Positions 22,862-34,095 of a stretch of 64,000 nucleotides of DNA are shown piece by piece. Source of the stretch: Lithobates sylvaticus (lineage: Eukaryota; Chordata; Amphibia; Anura; Ranidae); NCBI GenBank assembly GCA_028564925.1, contig CM053029.1, forward strand, positions 294,291,168 through 294,355,167. The letters run 5' to 3'. The notes beneath the pieces were generated by a model. It saw only the letters and a program-made list of their open reading frames with translations. It had not been told where the DNA came from and ran no database searches. The number at the start of each line of letters is the position of its first letter. The stretch's first letter is position 1. Position numbers and translations under genes: made by a program.

Positions 22862-24465
22862 CATGACACCTCATGGCAAAGAACTCTCTGAGGATCCTCA
22901 GATCTCTGAGGATCTGAAAAAAAGAATTGTTGCTCTACATAAAGCTCAGCTATGAGGAAAGATTAGAGGAACTGAATTTATTCACCCTTGATAAGAGGAG
23001 ATTAAGGGGGGATATGATCAACATGTATAAGGGGTCCATATAGTGAACTTGGTGTTTAATTATTCACTTTACAGTCAACAAAGAGGACAAGGGGGCAGAG
23101 GACAAAGAGATTTCATCTCCAAATACGGAAAGGTTTCTTCACAGTAAGAGCTGTGAAAATGTGGAATAGACTCCCTGCAGAGGTGGTTCTGGCTAACTCA
23201 GTAGATTGCTTTAAGAAAGGCCTGGATACTTTCCTAAATGTACATAATATAACTGTGTACCAACATTTATAGGTAAAGTTGATCTGGGGAAAATCCGATT
23301 GCCTCTCGGGGATCAGGAAGGAATTTTTTTCCCTGCTTTAGCAAATTGGAGCATGCGCTGCTGTTTTTTTTTTTTTTGCCTTCCTCTGGATCAACTGTGG
23401 GTATAGAATGGGGTATATGGGATTGTGTGATATATATGTATTTTTTTATTATTTTTTTATTTGTGGTTGAACTGGATGGACTTGTGTCTTTTTTCAACCT
23501 AACTATGTAACTATGAAGATGGTCTAGGCTATAAGAAGATTATCAAGACCCTGAAACTGAGCTGCAGCACGATGGCCAACCAAGACCGTACAGCGGTTTA
23601 TCAGGACAGGTTCCACTCAGAACAGGCCTCACCATGGTCGACCAAAGAAGTTGAGTGCACATGCTCAGCGTTATATCCAGAGGTTGTCTTTGGGAAATAG
23701 ACGTGCTTCCAGCATTGCTGCAGAAGTTGAAAGGGGGTCAGCCTGTCAGTGCTCAGACCATACGCAGCACACTGCATCAAATTGGTCTGCATGGCTGTCA
23801 TCCCAGAAGGAAGCCTCTTCTAAAGATGATGCACAAAAAGCCTGCAAACAGTTTGCTGAAGACAAACTAAGGGCATGGATTACTGGAACCATATCCTGTG
23901 GTCTGATGAGACCAAGATAAACTTATTTGGTTCAGATGGTGTCAAGCGTGTGTGGCAGCAACCACTTGAGGAGTACAAAGTCAAGTGTGTCTTGCCTACA
24001 GTCAAGCATGGTGGTGGGAGTGTCATGGTCTGGGGCTGCATGAGTGCTTCCGGGAATGGGGAGCTACAGTTCATTGTGGGAACCATGAATGCCAACATGT
24101 ACTGTGACATACTGAAGCAAAGCATGATCCCCTCCCTTCTGAGACTGGGCCACAGGGCAGTATTCCAACATGATAACGACCCCAAACACACCTCCAAGAT
24201 AACGAATGCTTTGCTAGAGAAGCTGAGGGTAAAGGTGATGGACTGGCCAAGCATGTCTCCAGACCTAAACCATATTGAGCATCTGTGGGGCATCCTCAAA
24301 CGGAAGGTGGAGTAGTGCAAGGTCTCTAACAACCACCAGCTCTGTGATGTCATCATGGAGCAGTGGAAGAGGACTCCAGTGCCAACCTGTGAAGCTCTGG
24401 TGAACTCCATGCCCAAGAGGGTTAAGGCAGTGCTGGAAAATAATGGTGGCCAAACAAAATATTGA
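22862..24465 (+). pseudogene. Tc1-like transposase pseudogene
   Basis: Starts MTPHGKELSED with a 12-bp local duplication (EDPQISED), runs to ALHK, is cut by the CR1 insertion, and resumes at 23519. The N-terminal DNA-binding half is frameshifted (23519-23874). The catalytic half, 23875-24315, is one clean 146-codon frame with [25 protein letters not shown] and [12 protein letters not shown]. These give a complete DD34E triad with 34 residues between the second Asp and the Glu. A TAG follows KRKVE, and the remaining C-terminus to NNGGQTKY (TGA 24463-24465) is readable in frame. It cannot make a transposase as it stands. Confidence 0.85.
22945..23515 (+). mobile_element. CR1-like LINE 3' end inserted in the Tc1 transposase
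   Basis: It reads SYEERLEELNLFTLDKRRLRGDMINMYKG, split here as the family tail motif RRLRGDMI, then WNRLPAEV-type sequence, and ends AACCTAACTATGTAACTATG, the usual 3' repeat of frog CR1-type elements. Inserted between CATAAAG and ATGGTC of the transposase, with at most AAG duplicated. Heavily 5'-truncated; same superfamily as 26395-30085. Confidence 0.8.
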
Positions 24466-24712
24466 CACTTTGGGCCCATTTTGGACATTTTCACTTAGGG
24501 GTGTACTCACTTTTGTTGCCAGCGGTTTAGACATTAATGGCTGTGTATTGAGTTATTTTGAGGGTACAGGAAATTTACACTGTTATACAAGCTGTACACT
24601 CACTAATTTACATTGTATCAAAGTGTTATTTCCTCAGTGTTGTCACATATACATAGATATAATAAAATATTTAGAAAAATGTGAGGGATGTACTCACTTC
24701 TGTGAGATAATG

Positions 24713-24897
24713 TATGTTTGTATAGGTCAGTAAGAGGTTACTGAGGATTTTCATATTCTCCTCCCCGGAGTGAGGGGAGGGAGAGATCGCAGAGGAAGCA
24801 CAAGGGTGGGGATGATTTAACAAAGGTCAAAATACAGCCAAGGAAGAGAATATACACAAAGTAAGCAAAAGGTGATCAACATACCTCCATAGTGACC
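24713..24897. other. No recognised feature
   Basis: Purine-rich stretch around 24775-24810; nothing else is identifiable. Confidence 0.4.
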
Positions 24898-25035
24898 ATT
24901 ATTATACAGGATTTATATAGCGCCAACAGTTTGTGTAGCACTTTACAACATGAGGGCAGACAGTACTGTTACAATACATTTCAATACGAGAGAAATCAGA
25001 GAGCCTAGGCTGCTTGTTAGAGCTTAATATCTAGG
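24898..25035 (-). repeat. L2-like LINE 3' end fragment
   Basis: ATTATACAGGATTTATATAG followed by CGCCAACAG and GGGCAGACAGTACTG is the reverse complement of a common L2-type 3' tail (GTTGGCGCTATATAAAT). 25036-25495 shows nothing further except an A-run. Confidence 0.6.
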
Positions 25036-25495
25036 AGCATCATTTTATAGTGATTTTAAGGCTGTCTTTTTTACTGAGTCACTATTTCTTAAAAAAAAAA
25101 AAATGTACATACACATGTATACACAGTTAAGATTCATAACAGATACAAAAAGCCCTATTGCACTATACACATTAGGTATTCTCACATTAGAAGAGTGACA
25201 ATATTCTAGAGTTGTAATTTTGTTTCAGCACTAAACAAACTATCTAATTAACAAGATATATATGAATGTCTAAAACTGGTCTCTGGTTACTATTGGTATA
25301 CCTAATTATTATGCTATATACCTATGTTCTTATGTAGCATTAGGATTGTATGGTAATAAAAACCCTTGTATACTATAGTTACCTCTATTTTTTAGTACCT
25401 GAAAAGTCCTATTGGTCTTTGTAAAATTCTTAACAGTAAACAAGTTTTGAATACCCCTCAAATGGGATTTTTTTAGAAAATTGATATAATTATGG

Positions 25496-25968
25496 TTAAA
25501 GAGGAAGTAAACCCTCTTAAGTAAAACGAAAAAAAAAAAAAAAAAAACCTGCAAGACAAAGGCATAATTAGCTAGTATGCATAGCATACTAGCTAATTAT
25601 GCATCACTTACCTCAGATCGAAGCCTCGGCATCGGTCCTCTTCTCCCCCTCTGACCGCCGACATCTTCTCCTGGAGTGAGTTCCAGGTATCGCGGCTCCG
25701 GCGCTGTAATTTGCTGGAGCCGCGATGACATCACGCGCATGCGCACGAGAGCGGCATAGTAACAACTGAAGCATCGGCATATAGCGCCGTTGCTTCAGTT
25801 GTCGCAAGTGCGCATGTGCCGCATGACGTCGGCACATGCAAATACAGGTATATCTCCTAAACCGTGCAGGTTTAGGAGATATCCTTGTTAGCTACAGCCT
25901 ACAGGTAAGCCTTAATATAGGCTTACCTGTAAGCTAAAGTTATAAAAGAGGGTTTACTTCCTCTTTAA
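25496..25968. mobile_element. Short TTAA element, 473 bp
   Basis: Ends TTAAAGAGGAAGTAAACCCT and exact reverse complement, with TTAA at 25496-25499 and 25965-25968. It shares an inner GCTAGTATGC palindrome, GCATCACTTACCT and TCCTAAACC blocks with 22151-22634 in the opposite orientation. The middle is CpG-rich. Confidence 0.85.
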
Positions 25969-26394
25969 ATGAGACAATGATTAATACAAACTACTGCATT
26001 TTCCTCATAGTCACTGTACTGCACTGTACTAAGTAAGTAAAGTAACTTTAGTATATACAATTTTAGCAGTTTTCATTTGAAGGAAGCAGATGTCTAAAGA
26101 ATGCTGGGAGGGAGCAGAGCCAAGCAGTGAATTTACTGTAATAAATCCTGTATGGAATCTTAATATGCAGTGCCCCTTTCCCCACAAGCATGCGTCTATC
26201 TTTAGAATGTACAGTGTCTGAATATCAAAACACTGAAATTTATGATCAACAGTAATTAAGATTGACTTCAAATATGAATAAGCTATCTCCTAGTTAATGT
26301 TTACCTACAGACCAATAAAAATCATAGTAAAAAAGGTAATTTTCTATTCTACAGAGAGAGTGTTCCATAATATTTCAGGCTGTTTAGGGGTACT
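25969..26394. other. No recognised feature
   Basis: AT-rich sequence between two elements. No domain or repeat that I recognise. Confidence 0.4.
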
Positions 26395-28765
26395 TTACTT
26401 AGTTACATAGTAGGTTACATAGTAGGTGAGGTTGAAAAATGACACAAGTCCATCAAGTCCAACCTATGTGTGTGATTATATGTCAGTATTACATTGTATA
26501 TCCCTGTATGTTGCGGTCGTTCAGGTGCTTATCTAATAGTTTTTTGAAACTATCAATGCCCCCCACTGAGACCACCGCCTGTGGAAGGGAATTCCACATC
26601 CTTGCCGCTCTTACAGTAAAGAACCCTCTACATAGTTTAAGGTTAAACCTCTTTTCTTCTAATTTTAATGAGTGGCCACAAATCCTGTTAAACTCCCTTC
26701 TGTGAAAAAGTTTTATCCCTATTGTGGGGTCACCACCAGTACGGTATTTATAAATTGAAATCATATCCCCTCTCAAGCGTCTCTTCTTCTGAGAGAATAA
26801 GTTCAGTGTTCGCAACCTTTCCTCCTAACTAATATCCTCCAGACCCTTTATTAGCTTAGTTGCCCTGTACTCGCTCCATTTCCAGTACATCCTTCCTGAG
26901 GACTGGTGCCCAGAACTGGACAGCATACTCCAGGTGCGGCCGGACCAGAGTCTTGTAGAGTGGGAGAATTAACGTTTTATGTCTGGAGTTGATCCCCTTT
27001 TTAATGCATGATAATATTCTGTTTGCTTTGTTAGCGGCAGCTTGGCAGCGCATGCCATTGCTGAGCCTATCATCTACTAGGACCCCCAGGTCCTTTTTCA
27101 TCCTAGATTCCCCATAGGGTCTCCCACCAGTGTACAGATTGCATTCATATTGTTGCCACCCAAATGCATTATTTTCAATTTTTCTACATTAAACCTCATT
27201 TGCCATGTAGTTGCCCACCCCATTAATTTGTTCAGATCTTTTTGCACGGTTTGCACATCCTGCGGAGAAGTTATTGCCTGCTTAGCTTAGTATCGTCCGC
27301 AAATACAGTGATTGAACTGTTTACCCCATCCTCCAGGTCGTTTATGAACAAAATAAATAGGATTGGTCCGAGCACAGAACCCTGGGGGACCCCACTACCC
27401 ACCCCTGACCATTCTGAGTACTCCCCATTTATCACCACCCTCTGAACTTGCCCTTGTAGCCAGTTTTCAATCCATGTACTCACCCTATGGCTCATGCCAA
27501 CGGACCTTATTTTGTACAGTAAACGTTTATGGGGAACTGTGTCAAATGCTTTTGCTTCCTTTCTAGATGGCAACTCACCTCCTCATAGAAGGTTAATAGA
27601 TTGGTTTGGCAAGAACGATTTTTCATGAATCCATGCTGATTACTGCTAATGATAGTGTTCTCTTTACTAAAATCTTGTATATAGTCCCTTATCATCCCCT
27701 CCAAGAGTTTGCATACTATTGATGTTAGGATAACCGGTCTGTTATTCCCAGGGATGTATTTTGGGTCCTTTTTAAATATTGGTGCTACATTGGCTTTTCT
27801 CCAATCAGCTGATACCATTCCAGTCAGTAGACTGTCAGTAAAAATTAGGAATAATGGTCTGGCAACTACTTGACTGAGTACCCTCGGGTGCAAGCCATCT
27901 GGTCCCGGTGATTTATTAATGTTAAGTTTCCCAAGTATAATTTTAATTCTGTCCTCTGTTAACCATGGAGGTGCTTCCTGTGATGTGTCATGAGGATAAA
28001 CACTGCAGTTTTGGTTACTGAAGCCCCCTGATTCCCTCGTGAAGACTGAGGAGAAGAATAAATTCAATACCTTCACCATCTCCCCATCCTTTGTAACCAG
28101 ATGTCCTTCTTTATTCTTTATGGGGCCAATATGGTCTGTCCTCCCTTTTTTACTGTTTACATACTTAAATAATTTCTTGGGATTTTTTTGACCTGTGATC
28201 ACTGTTTCCTAAATTGCACCGTATTTCCACATCCGTGATCAGGTCTGTATTGTTGGTAATCAGTAGATCCAGTAACGCTTTATTTCTAGTTGGTGCGTCT
28301 ACCATCTGAAACATGAAATTGTCCTGCAAGACATTTAGGAACTGGCGAGCCTTATGCCGCGTACACACGTGTGGACTTTTGCCAGCGGACCTAGTCCAGC
28401 GGACAATCCCGCGGGACTTTCCAGCTAGGTCCGCTGGACTTTCCGAGCGTGTGGACTTGCCCACACACGCACGGACTTCTCCAGCGGATAATCCGCCGGC
28501 CAAAAGTCCGCGGGACTTTTGAAAATGAACGGACTTGCCCACACACGGAGCAGTCCGTTCATTTCGAACGTAACTTCAGGTTACGTAGCTAGCGTAGGCA
28601 GTAAATGCCGCCGCGCTAGCTCCGCAAGCTGGCATGGATTTAAAGGGAATCCCCACGCCGAAAAAACGGCGTGGGGTTCCCCCCAAATCCAAGTCAGACC
28701 CTCATCCGAGCACGCAGCCTGGCGTTGTCACAGTCCCGGAGGATGCTGGGACTGTGACATCGCAA

Positions 28766-28825
28766 GGGGGCGGGGTCACCATGTGACATGAACATGTGAC
28801 CCTGTCCCCCATGTCCCTATATAAG
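28766..28825 (+). promoter_or_regulatory. GC box and TATA box inside the TTA-flanked element
   Basis: GGGGGCGGGG at 28766-28775 is followed by TCACCATGTGAC, and TATATAAG lies at 28818-28825. The hAT-like element has the same GGGGGCGGGGTCACCA block followed by TTATAAAAG. A start near 28850 would be expected from the TATA position. Promoter activity is inferred from motifs only. Confidence 0.5.
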
Positions 28826-28849
28826 TCCGAGCGCAGAGCGGCACAGGCA

Positions 28850-29121
28850 TTCCGGGCAGAGACAGCGACGGGTCAACATCGGAAGAACAAGGACAAGAAG
28901 AAGAAGGCGCCGGCGGCGCGGAAGACGACGACCGCCGCAAGAACAGAAGAGACCCCCGGAAGACCCCCGAAGGCGGATCGAGACCCCCAGACGACGGCGG
29001 CGACGACGAAGAAGGTAGCCGGACTTCTCCGTTCGTGAAAGAGCTAGGTAAAAGAGCAGAAGAGAGCGGAGGAGTCCGGCGAGAAGACCCCCAAGACGGA
29101 AGAAGACCCCCGGAGCAGTGC
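28850..29121 (+). ncRNA. Putative short purine-rich transcript between TATA and AATAAA
   Basis: The stretch from the expected start to the poly(A) signal is dominated by GAAGAAG, GACGACG and ACCCCCGAAG repeats. I find no ATG in it, so if transcribed it would be non-coding. The call rests on the flanking TATA box and poly(A) signal and on the parallel arrangement in the hAT-like element. It could equally be a low-complexity tract without transcription. Confidence 0.3.
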
Positions 29122-29156
29122 AATAAAATATTTTTTCAAAAGTGTGTGTTTTTGTA
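29122..29156 (+). terminator. Poly(A) signal with GT-rich downstream element
   Basis: AATAAA at 29122-29127 is followed after about 15 bp by GTGTGTGTTTTTGT, the usual layout of a vertebrate cleavage and polyadenylation site. Confidence 0.5.
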
Positions 29157-30085
29157 CTTTACATTTTACACCTTAGGTGAATGGGTAGGGGTACATCGTA
29201 CCCCATACTCATTCACATAGGGTGGGGGGCCTGTATCTGGGGGCCCCCTTATTAAAGGGGGCTCCCAGATTCCGATAAGCCCCCGCCCGCAGACCCCGAC
29301 AACCAACGGCCAGGGTTGTCGGGAAGAGGCCCTTGTCCTCATCAACATGGGGACAAGGTGCTTTGGGGTGGGGGGGCCGCACGGCCCCCCTTTCCCCAGG
29401 GCACCCCCCATGTTGAGGGCACGCGGCCTGGTACGGCTCAGGAGGGGGGGGCGCTCGTTCGTCCCCACCCCTTTCCTTGCCTGCCAGTCTGCGTGCTCGG
29501 ATGAGGGTCTGACATGGATTTGGGGGGAACCCCCACGCCGTTTTTTTTTTTCGGCGTGGGGAGTCCCTTTAAATCCATGCCAGGTCACGGAGCTAGCGCG
29601 GCGGCAGTAACTGCCTACGCTAGCTACGTAACCTGAAGTCACGTGCTAAATGAACGGACTTGCCGATGAGCGGCAAGTCCGTTCATTTCAAAAGTCCCGC
29701 GGACTTGCCCACTAACGGCGGGATTGTCCGCCGGACTGCCAAGTCCAGCGGATAATTTTAAAACCAAACTTAAAACTTTGGTCCGCCGGACTTTGGCGCC
29801 AAAAAGTCCGCCGGCGCCCACACACGAGGGGATTATCCGCTGGACTTCAGTCCAGAGGATAATCCCGCGGGATTGTCCCTTCGTGTGTACGCGGCATTAG
29901 ACTCCCTTCGCCCAGTCTATGTCTGGATAATTAAAATTCCCCATTATGATAACACTTCCCACCCTTGCTGCTAATCCAATTTGTGATAGGAGATCTGTCT
30001 CCCCTTCCTCCCTCAGGTTAGGGGGCCTATAGCATACTCCCAGTAATATTTTCCCCTTAGCTTCATCCCTTTGGAGCTCTACTTA

Positions 30086-31045
30086 TGCTACCTATAGTAA
30101 ATTTATTATATTAGCATTTTGGTAAATGAAAGACGCAACACATTTTAGATAAACAATCATACAGAGTTAAAGGGTACTTGTAACAAATATTCTCAAGTCT
30201 CAAGATAGGGTAAACCACATTACATGATAGTTTTTTTATATTTTTTTATAAAGGAATATATATTTGAATATAGTTAAGAAGCACTAGTTTAAAGGTGTTG
30301 GGTAGCACAAAAAGCTCCTCCATGGCAGATATCAGTAAGAACACACAGACCACAAAGAAAAGAAATATTGCCAATGTAGTGCAACTATATAGCTTATTTT
30401 ATAGAAGATTTTTTAGAAAACTAGCAAAAGTGTGGGTACAAGAGGAATCAAGGGGTCAAACAACATGATAAAATATCTTTTAAAGGTCCATAAAAATCTT
30501 TTTTTAAGTGATGTAAATGTAACTAGCTGAATGAAAACAGTAATGGAGTAAAGTCTTACTGTTTATTTTGTTTATAAAGCAGCCCCAATTCCACTAAAGC
30601 GGGCCCTCCTTGCCAGTAGTCTGTGGAGAAGGACATTCTACCCACTGTGTAAAAGCAGCAGTCCCTCTGCAGCAGTCTGACACTCCCACTTCCAGACTCC
30701 AACAGTCAGACTTTTTGCATTGTTCTACTCGGGGTTTAAATACTTTGTTTTATTTAGTATATACCTATATTTGTAAAATGAATAAATGCTCCTCATATTG
30801 GTTTTGACTGAAAACAAATTACCATGAAATGTCTTCTGTATATATGTAGAAAAATACCTACATTTTGCAAAAGTATGTATATACTAGTTAATGCAAGATA
30901 TTTTAAATTCAGGGCAGAACAATATAAAAATGCCTGACTGGTATACAGGACTGCTACCTTCTGTGCGAAAGCAGTGGTCTCTCTGCAGCAGTCTGACACC
31001 CACACTTCCATTCCCCATCAGTCAGGCTCTTTTGTCTTCTCTCTA
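30086..31045. other. No recognised feature
   Basis: AT-rich sequence. GCAGCAGTCTGACACTCCCA at about 30668 recurs as GCAGCAGTCTGACACCCACA at about 30985, with following TTCCA and CAGTCAG, so a local repeat of about 50 bp is present. No gene is supported. Confidence 0.45.
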
Positions 31046-31640
31046 TTGAACCGCTTAAGGACCACCCCATGTACATTTACTGCTGGAGGGCGGCCCCCTT
31101 AGCTTACGTGATTCCTGTCTTCAGCTCTCGGGGGCGCATGTGCGCTGCTGGAGCCCCACTTCTGCTGCGATTGGACACAGCAGGAGCCAATCAGCGGGTC
31201 CCGCAGCCACAGTGGCTGCTGGGAACCCAGTGATCATTCGTACAGAACAGTGGTCTGCCTATGTAAATAAGGCAGACTGCTGTTCTGCCAGAAAGAAAAA
31301 TGGAGATCTCATGTTTCTGCTAAGCAGAAACATGGTTCTCAGTTTTCCTTGTAAAAGCACTCCCCCTACAGTTAGAAAGCACACACAAGGAACACAGTTA
31401 ACCCTTTGATTGCTCCTGATGTTAACCTCTTCCCTGCTAGTGTTATTTATATAGTGTCAATGCATTTTAGCATTGATCATTGTATTGGTGTCACTGGTCC
31501 CCAAAAAATTTCACTTAGTGTCAGATTTCTCCGCTGCAATGTCGCAGTCCCGCTAAAAATCGCTGATCACCGCCGTTAGTAAAATATATATAGAAAAAGT
31601 CCCTAAACCTATTCCACAGTTTGTAGACGCTATAACTTTT
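31046..31640. mobile_element. TTAA-F1 element fragment
   Basis: Starts GAACCGCTTAAGGACCACC and keeps the left half of the family: CCTTCCCTGCTAGTGTTATT, AATGTCGCAGTCCCGCTAAA, GCTGATCACCGCCGTTAGTA and GACGCTATAACTTTT. It breaks off in a T-run at about 31640. The following 345 bp to the microsatellites are unrecognised. Confidence 0.65.
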
Positions 31641-31984
31641 TTTTTTTTTTTAAAAGAATTTCTTAAAATATTTTTTTATTACCAATCATCATAAATTAAC
31701 AAAGAAAACACATCAATTATCTAGATTCTCTTTAATTTAAGTAAACAGAGCTCTGGCGCCATTCGGAATATTCAGTCTGTTCGGTGATATAAGATAAAAG
31801 TAGAAGGCAATGACAAAAGTGCCCGAATTGTAAGGGTGCCAGCCATTAAAACTGATTTGTTTCAATTACAAAAGTATTGTATTTGGATATAAAGCCCAGA
31901 ATAGCACATAACAAAAAAATTTAAAAAAAAAGTATTTTTGATAGTCATATTGTGATGCTAGGACGTTTTATCACTAATATATAC

Positions 31985-32045
31985 AGTGTATATATATATA
32001 TATATATATTATACTATATATTTTTTTTATTTTATATATACTATA

Positions 32046-32079
<34 letters not shown>

Positions 32080-32120
32080 TGTTTATTATTACTTTACATT
32101 ATATATATATATATATATAT
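31985..32120. repeat. (TA)n and poly-T microsatellite cluster
   Basis: Three TA runs are separated by T-rich tracts. The 67-codon open frame here is low-complexity Tyr/Ile/Phe translation. Confidence 0.95.
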
Positions 32121-32394
32121 AGAGGCAAAGTGCACATTGGTAATTCTTCTCAGTGCAAGCAATCAGGCCATCCCACTGCCCATACATAAGAAAAAAAAAT
32201 CCAAACAGGGATTGCTGCACATAAAATGTATTAAAATAAAAAAATATATTAGTCAGGAAGACAAACCATAGGAGCTCTGAAAGCCCTAATGTCAGATCTT
32301 AATGAGAATTTATTGCCAAGCCATTCACTTTAGCAACAATCTTCCCAAAAGATTGTGTGTGCATTTAAAGTAGAATTCCTGATTTAATTTGAAT

Positions 32395-33400
32395 TTAAAT
32401 AGTTTGTTTGAGCCTAGCTTGGCCAGGCAAACGATTTACATTACATAATGATGCAGCCGATGTGTGTGCTGTTCTGAATTGTAGTAGCACCGGCACCGGT
32501 AAGCAGTGCTGTGTTTCAGCCACAGTACGGGCAACTTCCTGTCTGTTGCTGCAATTAAATAGAGTTTGGATGAATTCCACTTCACCATTCAGTAGAAGCC
32601 TTATATGAATAAATGGCTTCCTTTGATTTGCCGAGGTGAAGAGGCGGGTGGATGATGTCATGATGGGCAGTGAGCCGTTATAAAACTTGCTTCTGAGCCA
32701 GGGCTCCTTGGAAGTTCCTCCAGAGGTTGCTAGGGGTTCCTTGCGCAATGAGCAACTTCTGCTTCTCAGATAAGTTCCCACTGACACCATTGATCTTTTG
32801 GCTTCTGTATCTGTAAGGGTGTAGTTCTTCCCAATGACCACAAGTGTAATGCAGCGTACACACGAGCGGAATGTCCGTCAGAAAAAGTCAGATGGGAGCT
32901 TTTAATCGTATATTCCGACCTGTGTATATGCCCCATCTGACTTTTTCCGTCGAAAATTCAGACGGACTTAGATAGAGAACATGTTCTATATTTTTCCGAT
33001 GGAACTAATTACTATCGGATAAACTGCTCGTCTGTATGCTGTTCCGACGCACCAAAAACGACGCATGCTCTGAGGCAAGTAGGTGACGGAAGCTATTGGC
33101 TACTGGCTATTGAACTTTCGTTTTCTAGTCCCATTGTACGTGTTGTACGTCACTGCGTTCTTGACGGTCAGACTTTGGTGTGACCAGGTGTATGCAAGAC
33201 AGCTTGAGCAGAATTCCGTCGGAGAAACCTTCAGAGTTTATTCCGAGGGCAAAACCGTTAGTGTGTACACGGCATAAGGAGCATTCTTCCCTCTGACCAT
33301 CATACATAATGTATCATGAGTTGTAGATATACTCATTTTTGGCAGAGGTTCCCTGAGACCTAAAAGTTATCTCCATGGTTCCCCCCAGTGTAAAATTCCC
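32395..33400. repeat. Unclassified repeat-like region split by a TTA/TAA element
   Basis: A 148-codon minus frame (32841-32395) has no domain I recognise. Sequence on both sides of the inserted element (CAGAGGTTGCTAGGGGTTCC at 32721 and GGCAGAGGTTCCCTGAGACC at 33341) resembles a dispersed frog repeat, but I cannot set ends. 33400-33810 has nothing recognised. Confidence 0.3.
32850..33274. mobile_element. PIF/Harbinger-like MITE, 425 bp, TAA duplication
   Basis: Ends TGCAGCGTACACACGAGCGG and, reversed, TGCCGTGTACACACTAACGG, flanked by TAA at 32847-32849 and 33275-33277. Same family as 4585-5007, reversed: both hold an inner block with GCCAGTAGCCAATAGCTTC and a GTACAACACGTAC-type palindrome. 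Confidence 0.85.
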
Positions 33401-33810
33401 GATAGCTCTTGAGACAGGCATAGGGGTCTATTGATCAGTGTTTTCACCAGGAGATACACATTTTTCTAATCGAAACAGGTGAAAACATGTGAATCTTGGG
33501 CGAAAATGAATCAATAGGCTCCTAAGTAAATGTTTGTTGGCAGAAAAAAGATATTCTGAAAGTTGAGGTTAATAAGCTATTGATCAAAAAATGTTGAACA
33601 TATCTCATTTAACAAACAATTCCAGTGTAGATGTAACAGTCTAACAATGTAGCTAACCACAGGCATAAGTGGGCAGTCGGTGTGCACAATCCAGAGGAAG
33701 AAATCCAACAGAGAACAGTTGTTTTACAAATGCTTGTTGTATGAACATGTACACTTTTATTGCCTGATCATGATATGCCTTCATACATAGGGTAGGGATT
33801 TAGTAGACAT

Positions 33811-34095
33811 CTGTGTGGGACGCTATAACTTTTGTGCAAACCAATCAATATACGCTTATTGGGATATTTTTTAACCAAAAATATGTAACAGAATACATAT
33901 TGGCTTAAATCTATGAAGAAATTCGATTTTTTTTTAAAAATGTATTGGAAATGTTTTATAGCAGAAAGTAAAAATATTTTTTTTTTTTTTCAAAATTGTC
34001 TGTTTTTTTGGTTTATAGCGTAAAAAAATAAAAACCACAGAGGTGATCAAATACCACCAAAAGAAAGCTCTATTTGTGGGGAAAGAATGACCACA
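33811..34095. mobile_element. TTAA-F1 core fragment
   Basis: Contains ACCAATCAATATACGCTTAT, AAAAATATGTAACAGAATAC and ATACCACCAAAAGAAAGCTC, the family core, but neither end. Confidence 0.7.

Larger units (their letters stand above)
21058..24712 (+). mobile_element. Tc1-like transposon, plus strand, with nested insertions
   Basis: The right end reads GTACTCACTTCTGTGAGATA followed by ATG and TA (24713-24714). The left end is eroded but resumes at about 21058 with CCCCTCACATTTTTGTAAAT. Both match the complete copy at 58410-60001 in order. Subtracting the TTAA-F1 insertion (21199-22667) and the CR1 insertion (22945-23515) leaves about 1.62 kb, the normal Tc1 length. Confidence 0.85.
28355..29896. 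mobile_element. PIF/Harbinger-like non-autonomous element, 1.54 kb, TTA duplication
   Basis: Ends TGCCGCGTACACACG and the exact reverse complement, with TTA at 28352-28354 and 29897-29899. The terminal repeats are long, about 350-400 bp: the inner landmark GGATTTAAAGGGAATCCCC (28637) pairs with GGGGAGTCCCTTTAAATCC (29557). Between them lie a promoter-like block, a purine-rich tract, a poly(A) signal and a 340-bp GC-rich module (29216-29560) shared with the hAT-like element 44285-47168. No transposase. It splits the CR1 endonuclease region. Confidence 0.88.
26489..30075 (-). pseudogene. CR1-like ORF2 pseudogene (endonuclease-reverse transcriptase)
   Basis: On the minus strand, 30075-29900 gives endonuclease text GVCYRPPNLREEG and MGNFNYPDIDW. 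Asn stands where the family has Asp in GDFN. After the inserted element come LITDVEIRCNLGNSDH (endonuclease end) and, at 28202-27550, the fingers of the reverse transcriptase (INKSPGPDGLHPRVL, APIFKKDPKYIPGNNRPV, SSNQHGFMKNRSCQTNL). A deletion with a frameshift near 27560 removes the run-up to KAFDTVPHKRLLYK. GVPQGSVLGPILFILFINDL and the catalytic FADDTKL lie at 27573-27271. The thumb and tail (MKKDLGVLVDDRLS, LPLYKTLVRPHLEYAVQFWA, KKRRLRGDMISIYK, RMWNSLPQAVV) follow to 26489 with further frameshifts and one stop. Confidence 0.88.
26395..30085 (-). mobile_element. CR1-like LINE, 5'-truncated, split by a TTA-flanked element
   Basis: Minus-strand element whose 3' end at about 26400 is the GTTACATAGTAG-type repeat. 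Endonuclease, reverse transcriptase and C-terminal regions are recognisable in order. Removing the insertion 28355-29896 leaves about 2.15 kb. The 5' part, including the start of the endonuclease and any ORF1, is missing. Confidence 0.88.

Noticed and set aside
28796-29038. 80-codon Lys/Arg-rich frame in the TTA-flanked element
   Set aside because: Its ATG lies upstream of the TATA box, so it would not be in the predicted transcript, and its composition follows the purine-rich tract.
31986-32189. 67-codon Tyr/Ile-rich frame
   Set aside because: Translation of TA and T runs.
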